Numbered from the stretch's first letter, positions 1-9,334 are shown. The stretch is 64,000 bases of DNA from Roseospira marina (GCF_014197855.1 NZ_JACIGJ010000004.1:332260-396259), one strand, 5' to 3'. The notes: a model not told the origin generated them from the sequence alone. Numbers and translations are program-made.

Positions 1-86
1 CGCCCGGGCGGCGAACCGCCACCACGCGGGAACGGTCGGTCCGTGCGGGCGCTCGGGATGGGAATGTCGGTTGCGCCTCGGCCCCG

Positions 87-1031
87 TCAGGCCTCGGCCA
101 TCGCGGGGGAGGGCACGGGCATCGGCGGCCGTACCCCCAGCACATGACAGATGGCATAGGTCAGGTCCGCGCGGTTCAGGGTGTAGAAATGGAACTGGTC
201 GGCGCCCGCCGCCGCCAGGCCTCGGCACTGCTGGGCGGCCACCATGGCCGCGACCATTTTGCGCGTTTCCGCGTCGTCGTCGAGACCGTCGAAGGTTTCG
301 GCCATCCACTGCGGGATGCTGGCGCCGCACATGCCGGCGAACTTCGTCACGGTGGTGAAGTTGCTTACCGGCAGGATGCCCGGCACGATCGGCACCGTGA
401 TGCCGGCGGCGGCGGCGCGGTCGCGGAAGCGGTTGAACACGTCGACATCGAAGAAGAACTGGGTGATGGCGCGGGTGGCGCCCGCGTCGACCTTGCGCTT
501 CAGGTTGTCGAGGTCCGCCTCGGCGCTGGACGCCTCCGGATGCGGCTCCGGATAGGCGGCGACGCTGACTTCGAAGTCCGCGACTTTCTTCAGGCCCGCC
601 ACCAGATCGGCGGCGAAGGCGTAGCCGCCCGGGGTCGGCCGATAGACGCCGTCGCTGTCCGGGGCGTCCCCGCGCAGGGCGACGATGTGGCGGATTCCGG
701 CGTCCCAGTACTGCCGGGCCACCGTATCCACCTCCTCGCGGGTAGCGTCGACGCAGGTCAGATGCGCGGCCGGCTTCAGGGCCGTTTCACGGGCAATGCG
801 GGTTACGGTCTCGTGCGTCCGCTCCCGCGTCGAGCCGCCGGCGCCATAGGTCACCGACACGAACGCCGGGTCCAGCGGCTCCAGCCGTTTGACGGCGGCC
901 CACAGGCTTTCGGCCATCTTATCCGTTTTGGGCGGAAAGAACTCGAACGAGACCTTCACGTCGTCGGGCAGGTGGTTGCACAGCGGTAAGGTCAGGGCCG
1001 GTCGGGCGGCGGTGGTGGGGTCGAGGGTCAC
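87..1031 (-). CDS. metF: 5,10-methylenetetrahydrofolate reductase
   Basis: This 314-residue protein has the MetF TIM-barrel sequence. Visible landmarks are VSFEFFPPKTDKM near residue 30 (with the catalytic-region Glu), SVTYGAGGS, HLTCVDA, ALRGDAP and ITQFFFD. The enzyme reduces 5,10-methylene-THF to 5-methyl-THF with an FAD cofactor, supplying the methyl group for methionine synthesis in the cytoplasm. The start is GTG and overlaps the TGA stop of the upstream ArsR-methyltransferase gene as GTGA, so the two are probably translationally coupled. Length is usual for bacterial MetF (about 290-320 residues). The operon partner suggests control by S-adenosylmethionine or S-adenosylhomocysteine levels, which is inference. 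Confidence 0.96.
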   Translation of the reverse strand: MTLDPTTAARPALTLPLCNHLPDDVKVSFEFFPPKTDKMAESLWAAVKRLEPLDPAFVSVTYGAGGSTRERTHETVTRIARETALKPAAHLTCVDATREEVDTVARQYWDAGIRHIVALRGDAPDSDGVYRPTPGGYAFAADLVAGLKKVADFEVSVAAYPEPHPEASSAEADLDNLKRKVDAGATRAITQFFFDVDVFNRFRDRAAAAGITVPIVPGILPVSNFTTVTKFAGMCGASIPQWMAETFDGLDDDAETRKMVAAMVAAQQCRGLAAAGADQFHFYTLNRADLTYAICHVLGVRPPMPVPSPAMAEA

Positions 1032-2068
1032 GCGGCGTGCTCCTTCTCGCGGGAGTCGTCACTGGGATCGGTGCGGGGCTCGGCGGCGGCCTCCAGAGGA
1101 CGGCGGGCCAGCCACAGAGTCACGGTGAGCGCGCCGCCCGGCAGGTCGACGATATCGACCACGTCCAGGTCGGCGGCGGAGCACCAGGCGGAGACCTCCT
1201 CATGGGCGAACCCGAGGCGGCGGTGTTGATGGCGTTCGCGCAGGTCTTCCAGGTCGTGGGGCGCGAAATCCACGATGACGAGACGCCCACCCGGGCGCAG
1301 GACGCGGGCGCATTCCCGCACGGCGTCCGACGGGCGCTCCACATAGTGCAGAACCTGATGGACGGTCACGGCGTCGCGGCTGGCGTCCTCGCAGGGCAGG
1401 TGGTACAGGTCGCCGAGGCGCGCCTGACAATGGGTGGCGCCCACCTCATCCAGGTTAGCCCGGGCCACCGCCAGCATCTCGCGGGACAGGTCCAGGCCCA
1501 GGCCTTCGCGGATGTGGGGCGCGTACAGCGCCAGCATCCGGCCGGTGCCGGTGCCCACGTCCAGCAGATCCCGCACGGTTTCCGGCGGCAGAAGGTGCAG
1601 CAGGGATTCTTCCACCCGGCGTTCGTCCGCGTGCAGGCGGCGCAGGTCGTCCCACTGGTCGGCGTTGGCTCGGAAGTAGGCCTGGGCGGCCTCCGCCCGG
1701 ACCCGCAGAATCTCGTTGTGGCGTTCACGGTCCCGCGCGGCCACGGGGTCGCCCTCCGGCAGAAGGTCCACGATGGCCCGCGCCACGGTGCGGCCGGGGC
1801 CGTGCGCGGCGAGGCGGTAGAACACCCAGGTGCCTTCGCGTACCCGCTCCAGCAGGCCGGAGTCGCACATCACCTTCAGGTGACGCGAGACGCGCGGCTG
1901 GCTGAGGCCCAGGATCGAGACCATGTCGGTTACGGTCAGTTCCCCCCGCGCGCACAGGGCCAGAAGCCGCAGCCGCGTTTCCTCCCCGGCGGCGCGCAGC
2001 CCGGCCAGAACCTGATCCATGGTCGCGATCATACACGGAGCCTTCGCGGTTCGTTGCGAGGCGGCCAT
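1028..2068 (-). CDS. ArsR-family regulator fused to a SAM-dependent methyltransferase
   Basis: The 346-residue protein has two parts. Residues about 15-100 form an ArsR/SmtB winged helix (ETRLRLLALCARGELTV, then the recognition helix SQPRVSRHLKVM and wing WVFYRL). Residues about 150-320 form a class I methyltransferase with the SAM loop DVGTGTGRML and a later VLHYVERP segment. No metal-binding cysteine pair of the usual ArsR type is visible in the recognition helix. Such fusions sit next to metF in many alphaproteobacteria and are thought to sense SAM or SAH; whether this copy methylates anything is unknown. The chosen ATG is preceded by GAGAGG at a good distance; internal ATGs at residues 13 and 17 are alternatives. 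Confidence 0.9.
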   Translation of the reverse strand: MAASQRTAKAPCMIATMDQVLAGLRAAGEETRLRLLALCARGELTVTDMVSILGLSQPRVSRHLKVMCDSGLLERVREGTWVFYRLAAHGPGRTVARAIVDLLPEGDPVAARDRERHNEILRVRAEAAQAYFRANADQWDDLRRLHADERRVEESLLHLLPPETVRDLLDVGTGTGRMLALYAPHIREGLGLDLSREMLAVARANLDEVGATHCQARLGDLYHLPCEDASRDAVTVHQVLHYVERPSDAVRECARVLRPGGRLVIVDFAPHDLEDLRERHQHRRLGFAHEEVSAWCSAADLDVVDIVDLPGGALTVTLWLARRPLEAAAEPRTDPSDDSREKEHAA

Positions 2069-2091
2069 GTTGGTCGCCTCTCTGCATCTAC

Positions 2092-2111
2092 ATATAAAGA
2101 TATCTTTATAT
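2092..2111. promoter_or_regulatory. perfect 20-bp palindrome, probable operator of the ArsR-methyltransferase/metF operon
   Basis: The sequence ATATAAAGATATCTTTATAT is its own exact reverse complement and lies 24 bp in front of the regulator's start codon. It is strikingly AT-rich in a GC-rich genome. ArsR-family dimers bind AT-rich inverted repeats that overlap their own promoters, so autoregulation is the natural reading. The binding protein is inferred, not shown. Confidence 0.75.
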
Positions 2112-2157
2112 CATGACAAGCCGCGTCTCCCCGTGCTTCAAAAAAAGGGACGCGCGG

Positions 2158-2190
2158 AAAAAAAAAGGGCGCCCGCCGCGCGGACGCCCC
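2158..2190 (-). terminator. Rho-independent terminator of the peroxiredoxin gene
   Basis: Read on the minus strand, a GC-rich hairpin (GGGCGTCCGC, loop GCG, GCGGGCGCCC, with one wobble pair) is followed directly by nine T residues. It stands about 40 bp after the peroxiredoxin stop codon and before the palindromic operator of the metF operon. Confidence 0.85.
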
Positions 2191-2227
2191 CCGAATGCGC
2201 TGCCCGCCCGCATGGGCGGGGCCGCGA

Positions 2228-2767
2228 CTACGCGGCGGCCTTGTCGGCTGCGCGGCCCTTCAGCCAAGTCAGCATGGTGTCGGCGTCGGACACCTCGAAC
2301 GGGTCGACCGGACAGTTGTCGTCGTGGCCGGGCTCGACGAACATCTTCTGGATCTCGCCGTCCTCGACGTACATGGAATAGCGCCAGGAGCGCATGCCGA
2401 AGCCCAGATTGGACTTGTCCACCAGCATGCCCATCTTGCGTGTGAATTCGCCGTTGCCGTCCGGCAGCAGGAAGACATTCTGCGCGCCCTGGCTTTTGCC
2501 CCACTGGAACATCACGAAGGCATCGTTGACCGACAGGCAGACCACGGCGTCCACGCCCAGGGCGCGGAACTCGTCGTACAGTTCCTCATAGCGGGGCAGG
2601 TGGCTGGTGGAGCAGGTCGGGGTGAACGCGCCCGGCAGGGCAAACACGACCACCTTCCGTCCGCCGAACAGCTCGGCCGAGGGCAGGTCCTTCCACTCGA
2701 ACGGGTTCGGGCCACCCAGGGCCTCGTTGCGGACGCGGGTCTTGAAGGTGGTGTTGGGAACACGCAT
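2228..2767 (-). CDS. Prx5-type peroxiredoxin
   Basis: This 179-residue thiol peroxidase reduces hydrogen peroxide and alkyl hydroperoxides in the cytoplasm. The peroxidatic cysteine is C52 in the motif PGAFTPTCS, and the following helix and the Arg in [10 protein letters not shown] fit the family. Further cysteines are C77 (VVCLSVND) and C152 ([16 protein letters not shown]), which are candidates for the resolving residue. Some relatives are fused to a glutaredoxin domain; this one is not, so its reductant is not evident. It is a single-gene unit with its own terminator, divergent from tadA across about 100 bp. Confidence 0.92.
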   Translation of the reverse strand: MRVPNTTFKTRVRNEALGGPNPFEWKDLPSAELFGGRKVVVFALPGAFTPTCSTSHLPRYEELYDEFRALGVDAVVCLSVNDAFVMFQWGKSQGAQNVFLLPDGNGEFTRKMGMLVDKSNLGFGMRSWRYSMYVEDGEIQKMFVEPGHDDNCPVDPFEVSDADTMLTWLKGRAADKAAA

Positions 2768-2873
2768 GGAAAAGTCTCCTCTGTGCGGCGGTTGCGATGC
2801 GATGCAGCATGGCGCCGTGCGATCGCGTGATAAAGCGGAATATTTCGACCACTTTGATCGATGGAATCAATCA

Positions 2874-3374
2874 ATGACCGGGCCGGGTGATGGGCGGGGT
2901 GGGGCATCCGGTAATGCCGTGGCCTCGACAATAGGGGCGGCCATGGAAGCGGCTCTGGCGGCGGCCGACGCGGCCGGGCAGGCGGGCGAGGTGCCGGTGG
3001 GGGCGGTTCTGCTAGACGCCGACGGGCAGGTTCTGGCGCGGGCGGCCAATCGGGTCGAGACGGACTCCGATCCGACCGCACATGCGGAAATGCTCGTCCT
3101 GCGCGCGGCCGCCACGGCATTGCGCACGCCGCGGCTGGTTGGCTGCACCCTGGTCGTCACCCTGGAACCCTGCGCCATGTGCGCCCAGGCCATCGCGCTG
3201 GCGCGCGTGGACCGGCTGATCTTCGGCGCTTACGATCCGAAAGGCGGCGGAGTCGAGCACGGCGCCCGCGTGTTCGAGCGCACCACCTGCCACCACCGGC
3301 CGGAGGTGGTGGGCGGTGTGCGGGAGACCGCCGCCGCCGCCCTGCTGCGGTCGTTTTTCCGGGCGCGCCGGTAG
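2874..3374 (+). CDS. tadA: tRNA-specific adenosine deaminase TadA
   Basis: The 166-residue protein carries the zinc-dependent cytidine/adenosine deaminase signature: HAE at residues 70-72 with the proton-shuttle Glu, and PCAMC at 99-103 with two zinc-binding Cys. The family converts adenosine 34 of tRNA-Arg(ACG) to inosine. The C-terminal part (FGAYDPKGGGVEHG...) matches TadA rather than a free cytidine deaminase. The start is uncertain. ATG 2874 leaves about 20 extra residues before the helix that begins TadA proteins, and ATG 2943 (MEAALAAADAAG) is the alternative. It is monocistronic and divergent from the peroxiredoxin gene. Confidence 0.93.
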   Translation: MTGPGDGRGGASGNAVASTIGAAMEAALAAADAAGQAGEVPVGAVLLDADGQVLARAANRVETDSDPTAHAEMLVLRAAATALRTPRLVGCTLVVTLEPCAMCAQAIALARVDRLIFGAYDPKGGGVEHGARVFERTTCHHRPEVVGGVRETAAAALLRSFFRARR

Positions 3375-3402
3375 GCGGGCGCCCAGAGTCTCCCGGGGCG
3401 GC

Positions 3403-3921
3403 TCAAAGCGAATACCGCATGCGCAGGGTTGCCAGCGTTTCCGGCGCGGTCACCGTGATCGCGGCGTCGTCGAAGCTGGGGCGCTCCGGAATCACGGACG
3501 GGTCGCGGGTGAAGCCGAACCCCTCCAGCGGGATGCCGAACAGCCCGGTGTCGAACGCGCCGTTGTCATCCTCGTCATGATACATGGCCACGGCATAGCG
3601 GCCGGGCGGCAGGTCCGGGATGGTGATCTCGACCGCCCCGGCCTGTGCGGGGGTCTTGGCGCCCACGCGTTTCTGCTCGGTATCCAGAAATGTGGCGGGA
3701 TCGTCATAGACGGCGACGTAGATGGTGCCGTCCGCGTTGGCGACGTGGGTGATGGTCAGGGTCAGGGTGGCATCGGGAGGGGCGGCGGTGTCCGCCGGTT
3801 CGGCTCGGCCGGGCGAAGCACTCGTCATCAGCAGCCCGGTTGTCAGAACCACCAGCGGCACGAGGTGTGGTGTGTGAAGGGTGGTCCGGCGCCCCGCTCC
3901 GCGCTGGTCTTCCCGTCGCAT
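3403..3921 (-). CDS. secreted DUF2141 family protein
   Basis: The protein has 172 residues. Residues 1-40 form a signal peptide (basic start, then VPLVVLTTGLLMTSASPGRA). The rest matches the DUF2141 beta-sandwich family: an NADGTIYVAVYDD strand, DLPPGRYAVAMYHDEDDNGAFDTGLFGIPLEGFGF and a closing TLRMRYSL. The acidic HDEDDNGAFD stretch looks like a calcium-type loop. Function is not known; export to the periplasm is inferred from the signal peptide. The start chosen is the ATG giving MRREDQRG; an in-frame ATG further upstream would add 17 residues ahead of the signal peptide. Confidence 0.82.
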   Translation of the reverse strand: MRREDQRGAGRRTTLHTPHLVPLVVLTTGLLMTSASPGRAEPADTAAPPDATLTLTITHVANADGTIYVAVYDDPATFLDTEQKRVGAKTPAQAGAVEITIPDLPPGRYAVAMYHDEDDNGAFDTGLFGIPLEGFGFTRDPSVIPERPSFDDAAITVTAPETLATLRMRYSL

Positions 3922-4125
3922 GCTGTTCTCCGTCTCCAACAAAAGGGGCTCCAACATATGGGGGGGCGGCACCGCTCCAAACGGGGCGTGCCCGCGCCCG
4001 CTCCGGCATGAACACCATTACATAGGCCGTCGGATCGTGCTGCGCTTCCCCGTCCGGAGCGGAGGCGGTATGCCCGGTCCGAAAAACGCTTTGCTCTTTG
4101 CGTGTGTCGCCGTCATTATGCACGT

Positions 4126-5280
4126 ATGATTCATGAAGCTGTGGTTTCGCGTGTGGATTTGGGCCCGGCGGAGCGCCTGGACTGGCTGCGTCTGATCCGT
4201 AGCGAGAACGTCGGGCCGATCACGTTTCACAGACTGCTGCGCCAATACGGAACAGCCGCCGCTGCCCTGGAGGCGTTGCCCGCGCTGGCGCGGCGCGGGG
4301 GGCGTGGCAAGCCCCTGCGGGTGTGTCCCCGGGGCGTCGCCGAGCGTGAGTTGGCGGCGCTCGACCGGGCCGGCGTGGCCGTGCTGGCACAGGGCGAGGC
4401 CCGCTATCCCGCCGCCCTGGCCGCCGTGGAGGACAGCCCGCCGCTGCTGTTCGCCCGGGGGCATGCGGCGCTGCTCGACCTGCGCGGGGTCGCCATCGTC
4501 GGCGCCCGCAATGCCTCGCTGAACGGGCGCAAGCTGGCCCATCGCATGGCCCAGGATCTGGCACGGGCCGATCTGCTGGTGGTCTCCGGGATGGCGCGGG
4601 GCATCGACACGGCGGCCCATCAGGGGGCGCTGGCGGCGGCGGGGGCCGGTGGGACCGTGGCGGTGCTGGCGGGCGGTGTGGACGTGATCTATCCGCCGGA
4701 GAACGATAGCCTTTATGCGGCCCTGGAGGACCAAGGCGTCATCGTCTCGGAGATGCCGCTCGGTGAAGCGCCGCAGGCGCGACATTTTCCGCGCCGCAAT
4801 CGAATCATTTCCGGGATATCGCTTGGCGTTGTGGTGGTGGAGGCCGCCGCGCGCTCGGGCTCGCTCATCACGGCGCGGCTGGCGGGAGAGCAGGGACGCG
4901 AGGTGTTCGCCGTTCCGGGCTCGCCGCTGGACGGCCGGGCCGCCGGACCGAACCGACTGTTGCGCGACGGTGCCACCCTGACAGAATCTGCAGATGACGT
5001 ATTGCAGGGGCTCGCGGACCTTCTGAGGGCGCCACTGAGGGAGCCGGACCCGGCGGATTTCAGGCCGGCCGCTGCCCCCGTGCCCTCCGACCGCGAACTG
5101 GATAGGGCCCGCGCGGATGTGTTGGAAGCCCTGGGGCCGGCTCCGGTGACGGTTGACGAAATCATCCGCGGCTGCCAATTGTCCGTATCCGTCGTTGCGA
5201 TCGTGCTGCTTGAGCTGGAACTGGCGGGCCGCCTAGAGCGGTTGCCGGGCGGCCGTGTCGCGCTCGTGACGGGGCCTTGA
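4126..5280 (+). CDS. dprA: DNA-processing protein DprA
   Basis: This is a DprA/Smf protein of 384 residues. It has an N-terminal SAM-like region (LRSENVGPITFHRLL), then the Rossmann-like core with the phosphate-binding signature VAIVGARNAS, SGMARGIDTAAHQGAL, LAGGVDVIYPPEN and FPRRNRIISG. A C-terminal winged helix (about residues 325-380) closes the protein. DprA protects incoming single-stranded DNA and loads RecA on it during natural transformation. I used the ATG at MIHEAVV; a GTG eight codons earlier is also possible. topA follows after 62 bp on the same strand, a common alphaproteobacterial pairing. Confidence 0.95.
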   Translation: MIHEAVVSRVDLGPAERLDWLRLIRSENVGPITFHRLLRQYGTAAAALEALPALARRGGRGKPLRVCPRGVAERELAALDRAGVAVLAQGEARYPAALAAVEDSPPLLFARGHAALLDLRGVAIVGARNASLNGRKLAHRMAQDLARADLLVVSGMARGIDTAAHQGALAAAGAGGTVAVLAGGVDVIYPPENDSLYAALEDQGVIVSEMPLGEAPQARHFPRRNRIISGISLGVVVVEAAARSGSLITARLAGEQGREVFAVPGSPLDGRAAGPNRLLRDGATLTESADDVLQGLADLLRAPLREPDPADFRPAAAPVPSDRELDRARADVLEALGPAPVTVDEIIRGCQLSVSVVAIVLLELELAGRLERLPGGRVALVTGP

Positions 5281-5342
5281 CTGGACGGCGACCTGCCGGC
5301 CGGCGAGGCGCAACCGGATAGGACGAAAGGCTGTCGTCGCCC

Positions 5343-8177
5343 ATGCGCGTTGTCGTTGTTGAATCCCCGGCCAAGGCTAAGACGATCAACAAGTACCTTG
5401 GAGACGACTTCACGGTGCTGGCGTCGTTTGGCCACGTGCGTGATCTTGTCGCCAAGGACGGGGCCGTTGATCCGGACCAGGACTTCTCCATGAAATGGGA
5501 GATCGGTCCGAAGTCCGAAAAGCACGTCCGCGAGATCACCGAGGCGGTGCGCAAGGCCGACGCCGTGTATCTCGCCACTGACCCCGACCGCGAGGGGGAG
5601 GCCATCTCGTGGCACGTCCGCGACGTGCTGGCCGGGCGCAAGGTGCTGGGCGACAAGCCCGTGCACCGCATCACGTTCAACGCCATCACCAAGGCGGCTG
5701 TCACGAACGCCATGGCGGCGCCGCGCGACCTGCATCAGGAGTTGGTCGAGGCTTATCTGGCGCGTCGTGCGCTGGACTATCTGGTGGGCTTTACGTTGTC
5801 GCCAGTGCTGTGGCGCAAGCTGCCGGGCAGCCGCTCGGCCGGGCGCGTGCAGTCGGTGGCCCTGCGCCTGATCTGCGAGCGCGAAGCGGAGATCGAGCGC
5901 TTCAAGGAGCGTGAATACTGGTCCGTCGAGGCGTTGATGGCCACCACGGCCGCCGCCGGCGGTCAGCCCTTCACCGCGCGCCTGACTCACCTGAACGGCG
6001 CCAAGCTGGACAAGTTCGACCTGCCGGACGCCGCCGCCGCCCAGACCGCCGTCGCGGCCATCGAGGGGACGACGTTCTCGGTCGGCAAAGTCGAGCGCAA
6101 GACGGCTCGCCGCAATCCGGCGCCGCCGTTCACGACCTCGACCTTGCAGCAGGAGGCGTCGCGCAAGCTCTATTTCTCCGCGTCGCGCACCATGAGCGTG
6201 GCGCAGCGTCTGTATGAGGGCATCGCCCTTGGTGGCGAGACCGTCGGCCTCATCACCTATATGCGGACGGATGGCGTCCAGATGGCGCCGGAGGCGATCC
6301 AGGGCGCCCGCGCCACCGTGGAACGGGAGTTCGGCGCCCGCTACGTGCCGGACAGCCCCCGCGTCTACAAGACCAAGGCGAAGAACGCCCAGGAAGCGCA
6401 CGAGGCCATCCGCCCGACCGACCCGGGCCGGACGCCGGCCATGGTGGCGCCCTATGTCAGCAAGGAACAGCTCGCGCTCTATGAACTGGTCTGGAAGCGC
6501 ACCATCGCGAGCCAGATGGCCAGCGCCGAACTGGATCAGGTGGCGGTTGATCTGACGGCGGCAAACGGCGCGGCGACGCTGCGCGCGACCGGGTCGGTCA
6601 TCACCTTCGACGGTTTCCTGAAAGTCTATCACGAAGGCCGCGACGACATCGGGGACGCGGGCGGCGACAGCGACGACGAGTCCAACCGCATTCTGCCCCC
6701 GCTGACGGAGGGCGACGCGGTGGATCGCCGCGAGGTGCGATCAAACCAGCACTTCACCCAGCCGCCGCCGCGGTATTCCGAGGCCAGTCTGGTCAAAAAG
6801 ATGGAAGAGCTGGGCATCGGCCGGCCGTCCACCTACGCCAGCGTTCTGTCCGTGCTTCAGGACCGCGACTATGTGCGGCTGGACAGCCGCCGGTTTGTGC
6901 CGGAGGACCGGGGCCGGATCGTGACGGCGTTCCTGGAGAACTTTTTCGCCCGCTACGTCGAGTACTCGTTCACGGCCGATCTGGAGAACAAGCTCGACGA
7001 GATTTCGGCGGGGTCGCTGAACTACCGGGCGGTGCTGCGCGAGTTCTGGAGCGAGTTCAAGAGCACGGTGGACGAGATCCAGGGGCTGCGCGTCTCGGAG
7101 GTTCTGGACGCCCTCGACGCCGAGTTGGGGCCGCACCTGTTCCCGCCGCCGGAGGACGAATCCGGTCCGGATCCGCGCGCCTGCCCGAGCTGCGGCGAGG
7201 GGCGTCTGGGGTTGCGTCTGGGTAAGTTCGGGGCCTTCGTCGGCTGTTCGAACTATCCGACGTGCCGCTTTACCCGCCAGCTTGTCGCGACGAACGAGGA
7301 CGATGGCGGCGCGGACGATCTCGCGGCCGGGCCGCGCCTGCTGGGCACGGATCCCGAAACCGGCAAGGCCGTGACCCTGCGCAAGGGGCCCTACGGCCTC
7401 TATGTCCAGTTGGGTGAGCAGGAGCAGATCGGCGAGACCAAGGCCGGCAAGCCGAAGATGGGGCCGAAACCGCCTCGCGCCTCGTTGCCACGCGGCCTGG
7501 ACGCGGACCGCGTGGACCTTCAGGTGGCACTGGGGCTGCTCGCGTTGCCGCGCGACGTGGATGTGCACCCGGACGATGGCACCATGATTCAGGCGGGCCT
7601 CGGTCGATTCGGGCCGTACCTGAAGCATGGCGACGTCTATAAGTCCCTGCCGAAGGACGACGATCCGCTTCTGGTGCTGACGATCGGTCTGAACCGTGCC
7701 GTGGATCTGCTGGCGCAGCAGAGCGGCGGGCGCACGCGGATGGCGGCGCGGTCGTTGGGCGACCATCCGTCGGATGGCAAGCCGGTGACGCTGAAGGACG
7801 GGCGGTTCGGTCCCTATGTCGAGCACGGCAAGGCGCGGGCCTCCCTGCTCAAGGCCGACCGGGAGAATATCGAGGGGCTCACGCTGGAGAGGGCCATCGA
7901 ACTGATCCGCCTGAAGGCCGAGAAGGACGCGGCCAAGGCGCAGGGCACCGGGGCCGTCGAGGGGAGCTCCGGCGGTGCCGCCGCTAAGGGGAAGGCCACG
8001 GGCAAGGCGACGACCAAGGCCACGGGGAAGACGGCCAAGGCGGCCAGCTCCGGGAAGAGCGCGACCTCGAAGACCAAGGCCAAGGCCGCCAAGGCGTCCG
8101 AGGACGGGAGTGCGGACACCGACGGCACGACCGGGTCCGGTTCGCCGCGTGGTCGCAAGGCGGCGTCGGGGCGTTGA
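5343..8177 (+). CDS. topA: DNA topoisomerase I
   Basis: The 944-residue type IA topoisomerase relaxes negative supercoils. The N-terminal Toprim domain begins MRVVVVESPAKAKTI and contains ATDPDREGEAI. The nucleophilic tyrosine is Y306 in GLITYMRTDG. A C4 zinc ribbon (CPSCGEGRLG...CSNYPTC) lies near residue 620, followed by topoisomerase C-terminal repeats (KGPYGLYVQLG, DGRFGPYVEHG). The last 80 residues are a Lys/Ala/Ser-rich basic tail, typical of alphaproteobacterial TopA. It lies downstream of dprA in the same direction. Confidence 0.98.
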   Translation: MRVVVVESPAKAKTINKYLGDDFTVLASFGHVRDLVAKDGAVDPDQDFSMKWEIGPKSEKHVREITEAVRKADAVYLATDPDREGEAISWHVRDVLAGRKVLGDKPVHRITFNAITKAAVTNAMAAPRDLHQELVEAYLARRALDYLVGFTLSPVLWRKLPGSRSAGRVQSVALRLICEREAEIERFKEREYWSVEALMATTAAAGGQPFTARLTHLNGAKLDKFDLPDAAAAQTAVAAIEGTTFSVGKVERKTARRNPAPPFTTSTLQQEASRKLYFSASRTMSVAQRLYEGIALGGETVGLITYMRTDGVQMAPEAIQGARATVEREFGARYVPDSPRVYKTKAKNAQEAHEAIRPTDPGRTPAMVAPYVSKEQLALYELVWKRTIASQMASAELDQVAVDLTAANGAATLRATGSVITFDGFLKVYHEGRDDIGDAGGDSDDESNRILPPLTEGDAVDRREVRSNQHFTQPPPRYSEASLVKKMEELGIGRPSTYASVLSVLQDRDYVRLDSRRFVPEDRGRIVTAFLENFFARYVEYSFTADLENKLDEISAGSLNYRAVLREFWSEFKSTVDEIQGLRVSEVLDALDAELGPHLFPPPEDESGPDPRACPSCGEGRLGLRLGKFGAFVGCSNYPTCRFTRQLVATNEDDGGADDLAAGPRLLGTDPETGKAVTLRKGPYGLYVQLGEQEQIGETKAGKPKMGPKPPRASLPRGLDADRVDLQVALGLLALPRDVDVHPDDGTMIQAGLGRFGPYLKHGDVYKSLPKDDDPLLVLTIGLNRAVDLLAQQSGGRTRMAARSLGDHPSDGKPVTLKDGRFGPYVEHGKARASLLKADRENIEGLTLERAIELIRLKAEKDAAKAQGTGAVEGSSGGAAAKGKATGKATTKATGKTAKAASSGKSATSKTKAKAAKASEDGSADTDGTTGSGSPRGRKAASGR

Positions 8178-8348
8178 TTCTGGCGGCGTTGATCTGGGGA
8201 GCGTTGATCTGAGCGGGGCGGGCGCCTGCGGTTCGGTCGCCTTTCAGAGGCGGTCGCCGGTGCCCAGTGGGCCGCCCCGCTTGCGTCGAGCGACCTCGGC
8301 CGCGATGATGGCGACCCCGCCCTCCCTATTCCCAGCCGCCGCAGGGTC

Positions 8349-8969
8349 ATGGATTACCCGTTGCTTTTGAAGGGACTCGTGATCGGGTTCGCCATCGCCG
8401 CGCCTGTTGGTCCGGTGGGCGTGTTGTGCATCCGGCGTGCCCTGGCGGACGGTCGGGTGGCCGCCTTCGTCGCCGGGCTCGGTGCGGCGGTTGCGGACAC
8501 GTTCTATGGCGCCGTGGCGGCGCTGGGGCTGACTCTGGTCACGGATTTTCTCACGGACCATCAGACCCCGCTCAGCCTGGTCGGCGGCCTGTTCCTGCTG
8601 TACCTGGGCTGGAACACGATCCGCGCCCCCTCCGACACGAATGTGGAGGCGGAGACGCACAACGGCCTCCTGCGCGACTTTCTGTCGACGTTCCTGATTA
8701 CGCTGACCAACCCCGCCACCATTCTGGCCTTCATGGCCGTGTTCGCTTCGATTACGGCGGTGCAGATCAGCAATCCGATGTCGCTGGATGCCGGGCTGCT
8801 CATCGTCGGGGTGTTTGTCGGGTCGGCGGCGTGGTGGGGCCTGCTGTCGGCCGTCACAGGCTCGGTGCGGTCGCGGTTTTCGCCGCGCTGGCTTGTCTGG
8901 CTGAACAAGGGGTCCGGCGTGGTCCTGGTCCTGTTCGGCCTGGGTGTGCTGGTCAACGCGGCGCTCTGA
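8349..8969 (+). CDS. LysE-family amino acid exporter
   Basis: The 206-residue integral membrane protein has about six hydrophobic segments and the LysE/RhtB signature APVGPVGVLCIRRAL near residues 18-32. The family exports amino acids or derivatives; the substrate cannot be told from sequence. The segment LTNPATILAF at about residue 120 is the conserved second half-motif. It starts 171 bp after topA and may have its own promoter. A hairpin at 9031-9060 follows. Confidence 0.9.
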   Translation: MDYPLLLKGLVIGFAIAAPVGPVGVLCIRRALADGRVAAFVAGLGAAVADTFYGAVAALGLTLVTDFLTDHQTPLSLVGGLFLLYLGWNTIRAPSDTNVEAETHNGLLRDFLSTFLITLTNPATILAFMAVFASITAVQISNPMSLDAGLLIVGVFVGSAAWWGLLSAVTGSVRSRFSPRWLVWLNKGSGVVLVLFGLGVLVNAAL

Positions 8970-9030
8970 ACAGGGGTCGCCGCGATAGCGCCGGCATCGG
9001 TTCCGGTACACGTTTCGTGACCCGGCGGAG

Positions 9031-9060
9031 GCCCTTGAACGGACGAATCCGCTCAAGGGC
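9031..9060. terminator. inverted repeat between convergent genes, possible bidirectional terminator
   Basis: GCCCTTGA and TCAAGGGC form an exact 8-bp stem, with CGGA/TCCG able to pair inside it. It lies between the LysE gene (+) and the YjhX-like gene (-), which converge here. No T-run follows on either strand, so efficiency as an intrinsic terminator is uncertain. Confidence 0.5.
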
Positions 9061-9076
9061 CGATCCGTATCACGGG

Positions 9077-9334
9077 TTATCGGTTGTCCGGTTGGGCGCG
9101 TACGGCCAGCCGTCCCTCCCGCGAGATGCGGTAGGGCTGGCCGTTGACGGACGTGATCAGGCGCCGGGCTTTCAGTCGCTTGAACACCGGCAGGTCGCAA
9201 TCGGCCAAGCCGTATCCGTCGCGGGTGAAGCAGGTGACGTGAACGATGCGCCCGGACGGGTCGCGGTCATGGCGGATGCACCCGCCCTGTGCCAGCACGT
9301 GCAGCACGCGCTGTTCGGTCCTTGAGATATTCAT
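9077..9334 (-). CDS. yjhX: YjhX-like (UPF0386) protein
   Basis: The 85-residue protein begins [20 protein letters not shown] and ends in a short winged-helix-like region ([24 protein letters not shown]). Both length and sequence match the YjhX family. In E. coli, YjhX has been described as the toxin of a YjhX-YjhQ pair. No acetyltransferase-like YjhQ partner is seen beside this gene, so it may be a solitary regulator-like protein rather than a toxin. The fold looks like a helix-turn-helix. Confidence 0.75.
   Translation of the reverse strand: MNISRTEQRVLHVLAQGGCIRHDRDPSGRIVHVTCFTRDGYGLADCDLPVFKRLKARRLITSVNGQPYRISREGRLAVRAQPDNR

Noticed and set aside
9077..9334. Toxin-antitoxin module at the YjhX-like gene
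   Set aside because: No acetyltransferase-like or other small partner gene overlaps or adjoins it.
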